Source: Desulfobacteraceae bacterium (GTDB taxonomy: Bacteria; Desulfobacterota; DSM-4660; Desulfatiglandales; Desulfatiglandaceae). From it: 64,000 nt of DNA. Below are positions 16,611-24,896 of this stretch, piece by piece (positions within the stretch are counted from its first letter, which is position 1; every line of letters begins with the position of its first letter). The notes under the pieces were generated by a model. That model was not told the DNA's origin and searched no databases. It worked only from the letters and a program-made list of their open reading frames with translations. Position numbers and translations under genes: made by a program. Location: assembly GCA_030613055.1 (NCBI GenBank), contig JAUWMR010000008.1:1-64000 (forward strand). Reading direction: 5' to 3'.

Positions 16611-16976
16611 GAAGCAAGCTTCGGCGAATTAGACCCAAAGAGATTAAATATAATCTTTGTAATTTTTTAGCATTGAGCGCTGAGGCTTCACTTCGCTTCG
16701 TATCACTCGAATCCTTGAATCCTTGAATCCTTGAACCCTTCTATCATTAATTATAGATAACCCATTTATTTTGTCTTAATTAACTACAACTAATCGGGAT
16801 ATGATCCTCATTAGAATAATAGGAGGCAGTTACTGAGATGGCGCGAATATAAATCAGAGTGACCCTGGTTAGTCAAGAGTTTTCTTTTATGCCCCTTAAA
16901 ACCCTTTACAAAATGTTATTTTTAAATTAATTATGGGAATCATTTTCAATGACATGCGGACGCGCTGGTTTTGGTA

Positions 16977-17342
16977 ATGCCCATATATGAATATGAATCC
17001 ATAGAACCGGACAAAGGGTGCGAAAAATGCCTGCATCCCTTCGAAATCATACAGCAAATTGATGAAGCGCCTCTTACCAACTGCCCTTACTGCGGCCAGG
17101 AGGTGAGAAAAATCATATCCTGGTGCAGGGCGGCAATTGTAGAGACCTCTGAAGAACATGTCAGCTTTGAAAAGAAAATCAATAAGTATGAAAAGGCCGG
17201 CATGTGGAGCCACGCCGCCGAATTGGCGGATAAGCACTCTGAGAAGATAAAAGACAGCGGTCTTAAGACGAGGGCGCTTGAAAATTACAAGAAAGCCGGA
17301 TACGACATAAACGCCCTTGAAAAACATGAAAAAATAAAGTAA
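16977..17342 (+). CDS. FmdB-like zinc-ribbon protein with long helical tail
   Basis: A 121-residue protein. The N-terminus PIYEYE...CEKC and NCPYCGQEVRKI is the FmdB/CxxC regulatory-type zinc ribbon, here with an inserted PDKG loop. The remaining 75 residues are charged and helical (INKYEKAGMWSHAAELADKH), unlike the usual Ser-rich FmdB tail. I start it at ATG 16977, which gives the canonical MPIYEYE beginning; the TTG six bases earlier is unlikely. Function of this family is not established; a regulatory or metal-linked role is only assumed from annotation history. It stands alone between repeat-rich gaps. Confidence 0.8.
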   Translation: MPIYEYESIEPDKGCEKCLHPFEIIQQIDEAPLTNCPYCGQEVRKIISWCRAAIVETSEEHVSFEKKINKYEKAGMWSHAAELADKHSEKIKDSGLKTRALENYKKAGYDINALEKHEKIK

Positions 17343-17374
17343 TAGCATATCATCTCAATATTTAGGGGTATAGC

Positions 17375-17737
17375 TCATGGATTCCCGCTTTCGCGGGAAT
17401 GACGGAGTGGGATAAGTGCCTGTCTGTGCCAAGCGAAGCGCGGCAGGCAGGTCTGTCATTCCCGCGAAAGCGGGAATCCAGCAGGTTGGTATGCAAAGGC
17501 ACTTACCCCGATTTATTGAGCAGATACATAATAACTCAACATTCATTATTTCAGGATATGTTTTCTGCCACGAAGGACACGAAGAGACACGGTACAAATA
17601 AATATCCAATGTCCAATTATCAATGACCAATGTCCAATAACAAAAACTTTAGACTTGGACATTCGATATTGGATATTATCTTACGTTCGCATCCACATTT
17701 CTTCGTGTTTTTCGTGATCTTCGTGGTGATTAATTTT
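17375..17737. repeat. Mixed repeat block (families C, B and CTTCGTG motif)
   Basis: ATTCCCGCTTTCGCGGGAATGAC (about 17381-17403) faces a second copy at about 17456-17478, enclosing AGCGAAGCGCGGCAGGCAGG-like sequence. Then come CACGAAGGACACGAAGAG (about 17569-17587), a family B block (about 17600-17685) and CTTCGTGTTTTTCGTGATCT with following bases (about 17701-17733). No gene is seen in 17343-17783. Confidence 0.75.
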
Positions 17738-17783
17738 ATTACTATTTGAGCACAGTTTGTGCCCATGAAGGAGGGTGTGTTCC

Positions 17784-19007
17784 ATGACGATAAGGAAGCA
17801 AGGCTGTTCATTTCTTTTTGGAGCTTTAGTCTTCATAGCAATTGCAGGACTGGTGATTGTCACCGGTACGCCCGTAGCAGGAGAAGAAAAAAAGAAAAAC
17901 CTGCCCGCAAGGGGAATCTCTGTTTCTCCCGAATACACGGGGGTAATTATTTCGCAGGGCGATGACGTGAGTATCGACGTGATCATAACAAATCGCGGAA
18001 GACGCGATGAAAACATCGATCTTAAGGTCACATCCATACCCGAAGGATGGAAGGCATGGATAAAGACCTACAGCTTCGGTGTGACCGGCGTTCACGTGGA
18101 AAGCGACAAATCAAAGAGCCTGACGCTCCGAGCGGAACCGAAGGAGGATATGGCACCCGGCAGTTATACGTTCGGCATTGACGCACGAACGGCAGATGGA
18201 AAGCTGACCTCGCAAAGCCGGGTAGTCGTTACTGTAAAAGAAAAAAAGAAAGAAAAGAAAGTCAAAGGAATTAATATTATCACATCCTATCCGGTTCTTA
18301 AGGGACCAACGGACGCCAAATTTGAATTTTCTTTGGAGGTTGAAAATAAACTGGACAAAGACAGCATCTTCAATCTCACTTCCAAAGGACCGGAGAACTG
18401 GGAGATTAATTTCAAACCCGCCTATGAAGACAAATTCATATCCAGCCTGAGACTAAAGGCGGGCCAGATCCAGACTGTCGCGGTCCAGGTAAAACCATAC
18501 CCTCTTGCCACCCCGGACCAATACCCGATCCAGGTAAAGGTAAGCTCCGCTGAGGCCGAGGGAGATGCTTCACTGACAATCGTCCTCACCGGAACCTACA
18601 AACTTGACGCGGGCACGGCAAGCGGCCTCCTTTCATTAGACGCCATCAGGGGGAAAAAGGCCAATCTTTCATTTTTTATCCAAAACAGCGGCTCCGGTAC
18701 CCTGAACAATATGCAGTTTCTTTCTATTGCGCCGGAAAACTGGAAGGTTGAATTCAGCCCGGAAAAGGCAGATGTCCTGGCCCCTGAACAACTCAAACAA
18801 ATCGAGGTTTCCATCACGCCCTCAGACCAGGCCCTTGTAGGGGACTATTCCGTGGGTATCACCGCGCAGGCAGGCAGGGTCTCAAAAACCATCGAATTGA
18901 GGGTTACGGTCAAGGCCTCCACTGCCTGGGGATGGATAGGCGTCGGGATTATTGTCCTGGTTTTAGGCGGGCTCGTCTTTTTATTCATCAGATTTGGAAG
19001 GCGTTGA
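17784..19007 (+). CDS. NEW3-domain secreted/membrane-anchored protein partnering an ABC-2 exporter
   Basis: A 407-residue protein: signal-like N-terminal hydrophobic segment (LFGALVFIAIAGLVIVTG), then three repeated Ig-like NEW3 beta-domains. Cues are IDLKVTSIPEGWKAWI, FNLTSKGPENWEINF and QFLSIAPENWKVEFSP, each the P-x-x-W core of NEW3. It ends with a C-terminal transmembrane helix (GWIGVGIIVLVLGGLVFLFI) and a short positive tail. The bulk should face the periplasm. I chose ATG 17784 because AAGGAGG at about 17767-17773 is well spaced for it and would overlap the GTG at 17775. It is followed with one base between by an ABC ATPase and then a permease, so the trio is one operon. What it exports is unknown. 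Confidence 0.82.
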   Translation: MTIRKQGCSFLFGALVFIAIAGLVIVTGTPVAGEEKKKNLPARGISVSPEYTGVIISQGDDVSIDVIITNRGRRDENIDLKVTSIPEGWKAWIKTYSFGVTGVHVESDKSKSLTLRAEPKEDMAPGSYTFGIDARTADGKLTSQSRVVVTVKEKKKEKKVKGINIITSYPVLKGPTDAKFEFSLEVENKLDKDSIFNLTSKGPENWEINFKPAYEDKFISSLRLKAGQIQTVAVQVKPYPLATPDQYPIQVKVSSAEAEGDASLTIVLTGTYKLDAGTASGLLSLDAIRGKKANLSFFIQNSGSGTLNNMQFLSIAPENWKVEFSPEKADVLAPEQLKQIEVSITPSDQALVGDYSVGITAQAGRVSKTIELRVTVKASTAWGWIGVGIIVLVLGGLVFLFIRFGRR

Positions 19008-19008
19008 C

Positions 19009-19761
19009 ATGGATGCCGATACGATTATTCAAACCGTAAATCTCACAAAAAGGTACGGTAAACAGGTAGCGGTAGACGACCTTAACCTTTCGGTAAAAGA
19101 AGGTGAAATTTTCGGGTTTTTAGGCCCGAACGGCGCGGGTAAGACGACAACGTTGTTGATGCTTTTAGGTCTGAGCCAGCCATCAGAAGGATCAGCAAGT
19201 CTTTACGGGCTTGATCCCTTGCGAAAGGCCACGGAAGTAAAGCGGCTTGTGGGTTATCTCCCCGAGAACGTCGGGTTTTATGAAGATCTGGATGCGATCC
19301 AGAGTCTGGAATACGTGGCCAATCTGAACGGCATTAATAAGGAAGAGGCATTAGGAAAAATTGATAAACTGCTGGAATTGGTAGGGCTCAAAAACGATGC
19401 GCGAAAAAAGATAAACGCGTTTTCACGTGGCATGAGACAGCGTTTGGGAATAGCAGAGGTCATAATCAAAGACCCCAAAATCCTTTTTCTTGACGAACCC
19501 ACGTTAGGGCTTGATCCGGAAGGCGCTATCTGGTTTATGGACTTCATCGCCTCACTGAATCGGGACAGAAAAATAACCGTGCTGCTCTCTTCACACAACC
19601 TTAGCCAGGTACAAAAAATATCCCACCGCGTGGGTATTATGATAAATGGCAAGATGGTCGCCGATGGCTCCATGGAATCATTAGCCCGTGAAAAATTTGG
19701 CGTGGGCGATAAAGAATATTCCTTGGAAGAAATATATATGGAGTACTTTCAGGAGGTATGA
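19009..19761 (+). CDS. ABC-2-type transporter ATP-binding protein
   Basis: A 250-residue ATPase with Walker A GPNGAGKTTT, Q-loop GYLPENVGF, signature FSRGMRQRLGIAEVI (LSGGQ variant SRGMR, normal for this subfamily), Walker B ILFLDEPTLGLDP and H-loop LLSSHNLSQVQ. It drives the permease encoded by the next gene (ATGA overlap at 19758-19761). ATG 19009 begins one base after the NEW3 gene stop. CcmA/NatA/GldA-like exporters have this form. The substrate is not evident. Confidence 0.93.
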   Translation: MDADTIIQTVNLTKRYGKQVAVDDLNLSVKEGEIFGFLGPNGAGKTTTLLMLLGLSQPSEGSASLYGLDPLRKATEVKRLVGYLPENVGFYEDLDAIQSLEYVANLNGINKEEALGKIDKLLELVGLKNDARKKINAFSRGMRQRLGIAEVIIKDPKILFLDEPTLGLDPEGAIWFMDFIASLNRDRKITVLLSSHNLSQVQKISHRVGIMINGKMVADGSMESLAREKFGVGDKEYSLEEIYMEYFQEV

Positions 19762-20723
19762 ATATGCAGGGCCTTTTCGTTGTTTTCAGGAAAGAACTCT
19801 GTGATCACTTCAGCAGTTACAGGTTTGTGATCCTCTTTGGACTGATTGCCATGGTCAGTTTCATCACCAGTTACATGGCAGGGGTCCACATGAAAGAAAA
19901 CCTGGAGGCCCTCTCCAAGACCAGGTTCTCCTTTCTCATGCTTTTCAGCACACCCGGGGCCCTGTTTTCCATGGTGCAATTCGTGTCATTCTTCGGCCCC
20001 CTTATCGGCCTGGTCCTTGGCTTCGATTCTATAAACCGTGAAAGGGCGCAGGGGACCCTGATTAAGCTAGTTTCCCAGCCCATTTACCGCGATGCGGTAA
20101 TCAATGGGAAATTCTTAGCAGGAGTTGCCACCATAAGCATCCTGCTGGTATCAATCGTTCTGGTTATATCCGGATTCGGACTCGCCCTTGTAGGAGTAGT
20201 TCCGGGAATTGAGGAAATCTGGCGGCTTTTTATTTACCTCATTATCAGCATCTTCTACATCTCCCTCTGGCTTGGTGTTTCAATACTTTTTTCGATACTC
20301 TTCAAGAGTATAGCCACATCATCTCTGGCGTCAGTTGCCCTCTGGATCTTTCTCTCCTTCTTCGTAACCCTCGGTGCAGAAGTTGCGGCAAACGCGATAG
20401 CTCCAATGGACAGGAAGAAAGAAACAAAACCGGAAATCCTTATCAAAAACACACGCATCAAGGAAAGGGTCTCTCTTTCTTCCCCCATGGTCCTCTATTC
20501 CAAGGCGACCGAAATAATTATTAATCCCATGCGGAAGACAACGGGCTCCATTGTCATGATGATGCCCATGGAGCAAATCCTGTCATCCCGCTTTCAGAAC
20601 CCGCTTCCCTTAGGCCAAAGTGTAATTATTGTCTTTCCACACATGACTGCCCTTATTGCCATCACCTTAATCTGCTTTGCTATCTCGTATCTTGTATTTA
20701 TTAAACAAGAAATCAGGACTTAA
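19758..20723 (+). CDS. ABC-2-type transporter permease
   Basis: A 321-residue inner-membrane protein with about six hydrophobic helices (FVILFGLIAMVSFITSYMAG; LVSIVLVISGFGLALVGV; LFIYLIISIFYISLWLGVSI; a last one near IALITLICFAISYLVF). RERAQGTLIKLVSQPIYRDAVI is the standard cytosolic motif of ABC-2 permeases. The loop near residues 215-245 is unusually charged (DRKKETKPEILIKNTRIKER). Its ATG overlaps the ATPase stop, so the two are translationally coupled. It completes the NEW3-ATPase-permease operon. Confidence 0.9.
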   Translation: MNMQGLFVVFRKELCDHFSSYRFVILFGLIAMVSFITSYMAGVHMKENLEALSKTRFSFLMLFSTPGALFSMVQFVSFFGPLIGLVLGFDSINRERAQGTLIKLVSQPIYRDAVINGKFLAGVATISILLVSIVLVISGFGLALVGVVPGIEEIWRLFIYLIISIFYISLWLGVSILFSILFKSIATSSLASVALWIFLSFFVTLGAEVAANAIAPMDRKKETKPEILIKNTRIKERVSLSSPMVLYSKATEIIINPMRKTTGSIVMMMPMEQILSSRFQNPLPLGQSVIIVFPHMTALIAITLICFAISYLVFIKQEIRT

Positions 20724-20736
20724 TCGGAATGTATGT

Positions 20737-21056
20737 AACTGTTCACGGGGGTCAGGGATCGGGGATCGGGGGATATACTTATTACCACGAAGGACACGAA
20801 GGGACAGAGTACAATAAAATATCCAATTTCCAATTATCAATAACCAATGTCCAATGAAAAACACTTACGCCTTGGACATTCGACATTGGACATTCGATAT
20901 TGGATATTTTCTAACATTCGCATCCACTTAGGGCACGAAAAGATAGAGTACAATAAATATCCATCAACAAAAACTTTAGGCACTTTAGCTCACTTCCCCG
21001 CAATAAGCGGGATAAATAGGCACTTTCTTTAACTTTAGGCACTTTAATCACTTTAC
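20737..21056. repeat. Composite repeat gap (TTCACGGGGGTC motif, families B and A)
   Basis: It contains GTTCACGGGGGTCAGGGATC (also near 59151), CACGAAGGACACGAAGGGAC, a family B block (20813-20912) and a family A unit with the CCCCGCAATAAGCGGG hairpin (20972-21056). No gene is seen between 20724 and 21079. Confidence 0.78.
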
Positions 21057-21079
21057 TTTAACCAAGGAGGTTTCTGCTT

Positions 21080-21286
21080 ATGAAAATAGATGAACTGGTT
21101 TCCGGAAAAAACGATAATGAAGAAATAAACATTGAAGGATTCAAACTACCTGTCTCGGCCCTGAAGAATTTCATGAAAGACGGGTATGAATACATGCTGC
21201 CCTACAAGGTGGAGAAGACTTTATCCCTGTGGGGAAAGACCCGTACAGGCTGTTTTACCAAAGAGGAAATTATTTCAAAGGCGTAA
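21080..21286 (+). CDS. Small hypothetical protein (68 aa)
   Basis: An acidic/basic mixed soluble 68-residue protein (INIEGFKLPVSALKNFMKDG; YEYMLPYKVEKTLSLWGKTR). A near-perfect Shine-Dalgarno site (AAGGAGG at about 21064-21070) is well placed before ATG 21080, which argues that it is translated. Its last 17 bases overlap the 3' end of the convergent DUF6178 gene. I do not recognise the family. Confidence 0.65.
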   Translation: MKIDELVSGKNDNEEINIEGFKLPVSALKNFMKDGYEYMLPYKVEKTLSLWGKTRTGCFTKEEIISKA

Positions 21287-22988
21287 CCCAAAAAAATTTC
21301 ACGAACCGCCGGTCCAGCTCACCTGCAGGCACCGACGCATATTCTTCCCTGAATTCTTCCCAGATCAGGGACAGGGCGTCTTTCAGGGCTTCTTGAGTAT
21401 CCGGCTCAAGATCCGGGGAAAATTCAATAAAGTCATTGACAAATTCTTCCTCAAATCCGGTCATCCGATAAGGGGCTTGTTTCTCGCCTCCCCTGAGTAG
21501 GCCAAGGAATTCTTTGGCCTGCGCTGGCGAAATAGCCAAAAAACATGGCTCCAGTTTCAACAAAAGCCGCGCCCATAAGGTGAAAAGGGGCTTATGAAAG
21601 GTGACATGTGGATCTTGCATAAGTCTGTTTTCCAGAGGATAGCGTCCTGTCAATTGCCCAAACAATTTGTCTACGGCTATCAAATGGCGCATTAGACCGC
21701 GGCACTCTTCCAGCTCGGAAAGCCGTTCGAATTCTCCGTACTCTTCACCTTCTTCAAGGCCGACATAGCGCCGGGGCTTTTTTCCCATAAGACCTGACAG
21801 TGTCTCCCCCCACTCATCACCCCAGAAGCCGAATTCCAGACCCTGGCTGCGGAACCAGCTCTCTTTTATCCAGCGCTCTGTTTTCCACTTCAACTCCAGC
21901 ACCAGCCCGAAGCCCACACGAAAAACCGATAGCAAAGGATTCCCCTTAAGAAGCTTCTCTGCCTGGGGAATATTCTTCCCACACAATTTTTCAAGGGCTA
22001 AGTTCAAATATGCCGAGGCCTTTCGACATGTTTTGATCAGGATCTCAAGGTCATCCACCACAGTACCATCCGCTGACAGTATCTGATTGCAAAGACCGGC
22101 AAATTCAAGTCTAACCCTGTCCAAAAGAAGACTGTCGGTAATTCCTGAAGTAGTGGCTGTCAACAGGTCATATCCCATAGCGTGGTACAGAGGCGAAACA
22201 GGGATTATACCAAGGGGCTCTTTATCAGGAGAAAAAACCTGGGGCACCGTTTGTTCCTCAACACTCAAAACACCTGGTTCCAATGGGGAATAAACAGACA
22301 GGGCCTCTTCAAACGGAAGAAATCCATGTTCGGCTAAGCGCACGTTCCTCCACCGGTACATTTCCTCTTCGATTTCGGCCGGAAGGACTCCGGCAAGGCC
22401 CAAAAGCAACGCCTGATAACGCTCAAGGTCCTCCCCAGCCATTGTTTTCAGAATACTTTGTATTGTTTCACTCTGCTCGTCATGGAGGACGCTAATATAA
22501 AAAACCCCCTCAAAGCTGAAAAAACCCTTTTTAAGATCATATTCGTCGTCTTCCTCATTGATCTCAACAACCTGAATACTTTTAAAAAGATAGTAATATG
22601 CAAGGTACTGGCCTTTCGAGAAAAACCACTTTACAAGCCTTACCGGATCAGCCAGATGAAGTCTCTCAATCCATTGAAAGGCCTGCTCCAGTTTCAGGCG
22701 GTCTTTCCTCCAGACTTCCAGATCCAGAAGATACTGCCACTGATCTTCTGTGGCCAGTTTTAACAGTGAGAGACAATCATCATCACCCACCTTTTTTACG
22801 AGCCAGAAAAAGTCTTCGCTCGGCAGTTGTTGAATAAATTGTACGGGGTTGTCGTGTTCCGCAATTCGATCCAGGATCTCCTTGCCGGAAAGAGGAAAAA
22901 GCTCCCCAAGGGCAGCCTGCCGTGACTGTATAAGCGATTTGCGGTCCTTGCCAGTAGGACTTCTCTCTTGGTCAGATGTATTTTTCAA
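21270..22988 (-). CDS. DUF6178 family protein
   Basis: A 572-residue soluble protein rich in Leu/Glu helices, matching in size and motifs the DUF6178 family known mainly from Deltaproteobacteria (ILDRIAEHDNPVQFIQQLPS; EDFFWLVKKVGDDDCLSLL; DQWQYLLDLEVWRKDRL). No enzymatic motif, signal peptide or membrane helix is visible. It is transcribed alone, with repeat-filled DNA upstream. Function unknown. Its presence is one of the clues to the host lineage. Confidence 0.8.
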   Translation of the reverse strand: MKNTSDQERSPTGKDRKSLIQSRQAALGELFPLSGKEILDRIAEHDNPVQFIQQLPSEDFFWLVKKVGDDDCLSLLKLATEDQWQYLLDLEVWRKDRLKLEQAFQWIERLHLADPVRLVKWFFSKGQYLAYYYLFKSIQVVEINEEDDEYDLKKGFFSFEGVFYISVLHDEQSETIQSILKTMAGEDLERYQALLLGLAGVLPAEIEEEMYRWRNVRLAEHGFLPFEEALSVYSPLEPGVLSVEEQTVPQVFSPDKEPLGIIPVSPLYHAMGYDLLTATTSGITDSLLLDRVRLEFAGLCNQILSADGTVVDDLEILIKTCRKASAYLNLALEKLCGKNIPQAEKLLKGNPLLSVFRVGFGLVLELKWKTERWIKESWFRSQGLEFGFWGDEWGETLSGLMGKKPRRYVGLEEGEEYGEFERLSELEECRGLMRHLIAVDKLFGQLTGRYPLENRLMQDPHVTFHKPLFTLWARLLLKLEPCFLAISPAQAKEFLGLLRGGEKQAPYRMTGFEEEFVNDFIEFSPDLEPDTQEALKDALSLIWEEFREEYASVPAGELDRRFVKFFWVTPLK

Positions 22989-23069
22989 TATCCGTATTCT
23001 CCTTCAAACCTAATCCGTAATGGTCCATCTATTAAAATGCCTTTATACTTGATTTGCAAGACTAAAATC

Positions 23070-23262
23070 GTCTCCCGCTAAAGCGGGACTGAAGCAGTGC
23101 GCTACATTGGCCAGGCACGGCTGAAGCCATGCGCTATATTTGTCACTGCGGGCAGCGCAGAGCTTTAGTCCCGCGTAGCGCAGGGCTTTAGCCCTGCTTA
23201 GTCCCATGGTCCCGCTTTAGCGGGACCATTATGAGGCAGGGCTGAAGCCCTGCACTACGTTT
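23070..23262. repeat. Dispersed repeat family D (GCAGGGCTGAAGCCCTGC units)
   Basis: Several facing copies of CCCGCTTTAGCGGGA, GCAGGGCTTTAGCCCTGC and GGCTGAAGCC(A/C)TGC(G/A)CTA occur here. Relatives lie at 32943-33087 and 58159-58220. They fill most of the gap (22989-23460) between the divergent DUF6178 and ExbB-like genes; the rest holds a TTTTTGCGGCTTTATCA motif (about 23320) and no clear promoter. Confidence 0.78.
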
Positions 23263-23460
23263 GAAAAAAAGGCAATTCTATATACTATCAAGTTATTTTC
23301 GGTTACAGTGACGGTAAATTGGCCTTTTTGCGGCTTTATCATTTTTGACTTTCTAATAGTTCTAAAGATATGATAGTAAAGATCTCAGACATAGTGGACG
23401 TTGCTTTGTTAGGAGCCCTCATTCAGGGGCAAAATCACATCAGCTCACTCTGGAGGAACC

Positions 23461-24075
23461 ATGGTTGATCTCATCATCAAGGGTGGCATTTTCATGTATC
23501 CTATAATTTTCTGTTCCATCGTGGCATTAGCTGTTTTCCTGGAGCGCCTGTGGGTCTTGAAACGGAAGAATATCATTCCTGAGGCATTTATCCATCAAGT
23601 GGAAGACCTCCTTTCAAAACAAAAAATAACAGAAGCAATTGATTTGTGCCAGGATGATATGTCATCCATTGCTAAAATCTTCTTATCCGGTCTAAAAAAT
23701 ACACAAAAGGGTATGTGGCTTGTCAAGGAGGCTATTGAAGACAGAGGAAGCAGGGAGGCAATAATCCTTGAGCGGAATGTGGACATCCTGTCCACCATCG
23801 CCAATTTGACGCCCCTTTTAGGACTCTTGGGTACAGTTTCAGGAATGATAAAAACCTTTAATGCCATTTCGGTCCAGGGCATTGGAAATCCTGCCCCTCT
23901 TGCCGGAGGTATTGCCGAAGCGCTGATCACGACCGCAACCGGTCTTTGTATTGCGATACCTACCCTGGTCTGCTACCGGATATTAAAGGATAAGGCAGGC
24001 TCCCTCATTTTTGAGATGGAAGAAAATTCGATCAGGCTCCTGGAACTTATGGAAAAAAACAGAAACCTGGAGTAA
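23461..24075 (+). CDS. exbB: MotA/TolQ/ExbB-type proton channel protein
   Basis: A 204-residue inner-membrane protein with a first helix at GGIFMYPIIFCSIVALAVFLER and two helices later (ILSTIANLTPLLGLLGTVSG and ITTATGLCIAIPTLVCYRIL). TPLLGLLGTVSGMIKTF is the family's conserved pore motif. With the ExbD-like neighbour it should form a proton-driven stator. GGAGG lies just before ATG 23461. No TonB, TolA or receptor gene is close, so Tol-Pal, Ton or another use cannot be chosen. It is the first gene of a five-gene operon that ends at 26656. Confidence 0.93.
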   Translation: MVDLIIKGGIFMYPIIFCSIVALAVFLERLWVLKRKNIIPEAFIHQVEDLLSKQKITEAIDLCQDDMSSIAKIFLSGLKNTQKGMWLVKEAIEDRGSREAIILERNVDILSTIANLTPLLGLLGTVSGMIKTFNAISVQGIGNPAPLAGGIAEALITTATGLCIAIPTLVCYRILKDKAGSLIFEMEENSIRLLELMEKNRNLE

Positions 24076-24082
24076 CATAGCC

Positions 24083-24499
24083 ATGAGATTTAAAAAAACC
24101 AGAGAGGAAGAACCAAGGTTAGGGATTACACCCCTTATTGACATCGTCTTTTTGCTTTTAATCTTTTTTATGTTGACGTCTCATTTCCATATTGCTTCAG
24201 GGGTTCCTATCAGACTCCCCAATATAGCCCAAAAGGAACATGACAGAAAAGGCAACAAAATCACCATTGTTATTGACAGGAGTGGAAATATCTATCTTAA
24301 GGGGAAAAAAATCGACATCAAACAATTAGGCTCGAAATTGAAAGACCATGTAAAAAAAGACGACAGAGTCCATATGGTCTTAGAGGCTGACAAAGCGGTG
24401 CGTCACGGCAGGGTGGTAAAGATAATGGACATTGCCAAAATGGCCGGAGTATCTTCCATTATTATTGCAGCCAATTGGAAACCTGAAAAGGTATTATAA
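24083..24499 (+). CDS. exbD: ExbD/TolR-type protein
   Basis: A 138-residue protein: cytosolic start (MRFKKTREEEPRLGITPLID), a single transmembrane helix with the functional Asp in TPLIDIVFLLLIFFML, and a periplasmic domain (NKITIVIDRSGNIYLKGKKI ... VSSIIIAANW). This is the normal ExbD/TolR layout. ATG 24083 is seven bases after the exbB stop; the longer in-frame start inside exbB is not credible. It should be the partner of the ExbB-like protein in the proton-driven complex. Confidence 0.93.
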   Translation: MRFKKTREEEPRLGITPLIDIVFLLLIFFMLTSHFHIASGVPIRLPNIAQKEHDRKGNKITIVIDRSGNIYLKGKKIDIKQLGSKLKDHVKKDDRVHMVLEADKAVRHGRVVKIMDIAKMAGVSSIIIAANWKPEKVL

Positions 24500-24500
24500 A

Positions 24501-24896
24501 TTGAGTTCTAAAAAAGGAAGATTTTGGAAAACTCCATTGATTATGCTCTGTCTCGTGGGACTGGTTGTTGCATGGCTGGCATTTGGTGAACGCGGCTTTG
24601 TACACCTGTACCACACGGAAATGGAGCGCCAGGACAATATTGAAAAAATTCGTCGCCTGGCAGATGAAAACAGGACATTACGTGAGGAGATAGACCGGCT
24701 TCGTAACGATCTGAAATATGTAGAATCCGTGGCAAGAAGGGAACTTAACCTTATCAGGGAAAACGAGATCATCTACAGATTTAAAGAAGAAAAACCCTGC
24801 ACAGAAGTTGCCGGAAAAATATCACCGGAGTCTCAAGGCGCAGAGAAAAACAACAAATCCGGAAAGGAGGTACAGCGTCATGGGGGAATCAAATGA
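24501..24896 (+). CDS. FtsB/DivIC-like septum formation initiator protein
   Basis: A 131-residue bitopic protein: short basic start, one transmembrane helix (IMLCLVGLVVAWLAFGERG), then a leucine-zipper-type coiled coil (IRRLADENRTLREEIDRLRN) and the VARRELNLIRENEIIYRF stretch that is the hallmark of FtsB/DivIC. In the family this protein bridges FtsL and FtsQ in the divisome. A TTG start at 24501 directly follows the exbD stop; a further upstream ATG inside exbD is not credible. The last 17 bases overlap the next gene. Confidence 0.82.
   Translation: MSSKKGRFWKTPLIMLCLVGLVVAWLAFGERGFVHLYHTEMERQDNIEKIRRLADENRTLREEIDRLRNDLKYVESVARRELNLIRENEIIYRFKEEKPCTEVAGKISPESQGAEKNNKSGKEVQRHGGIK

Larger units (their letters stand above)
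16390..16741. repeat. Element bounded by inverted CCTTGAATC / GATTCAAGG iterations
   Basis: Iterated CAAGGATTCAAGG-type sequence near 16393-16422 is mirrored by GAATCCTTGAATCCTTGAAT and following bases at about 16709-16741. The enclosed stretch holds a CCCCGCAGCAAGCTACGGGG palindrome (about 16523-16542), a family C ATTCCCGC palindrome (16553-16610) and a possible gene remnant. The rest of the 16358-16976 gap shows no gene. Confidence 0.55.

Noticed and set aside
17399-17626. Short plus-strand frames across the 17343-17783 gap
   Set aside because: They consist of translated palindromic repeats (ATTCCCGC and CACGAAGG motifs) and have no ribosome-binding sites.
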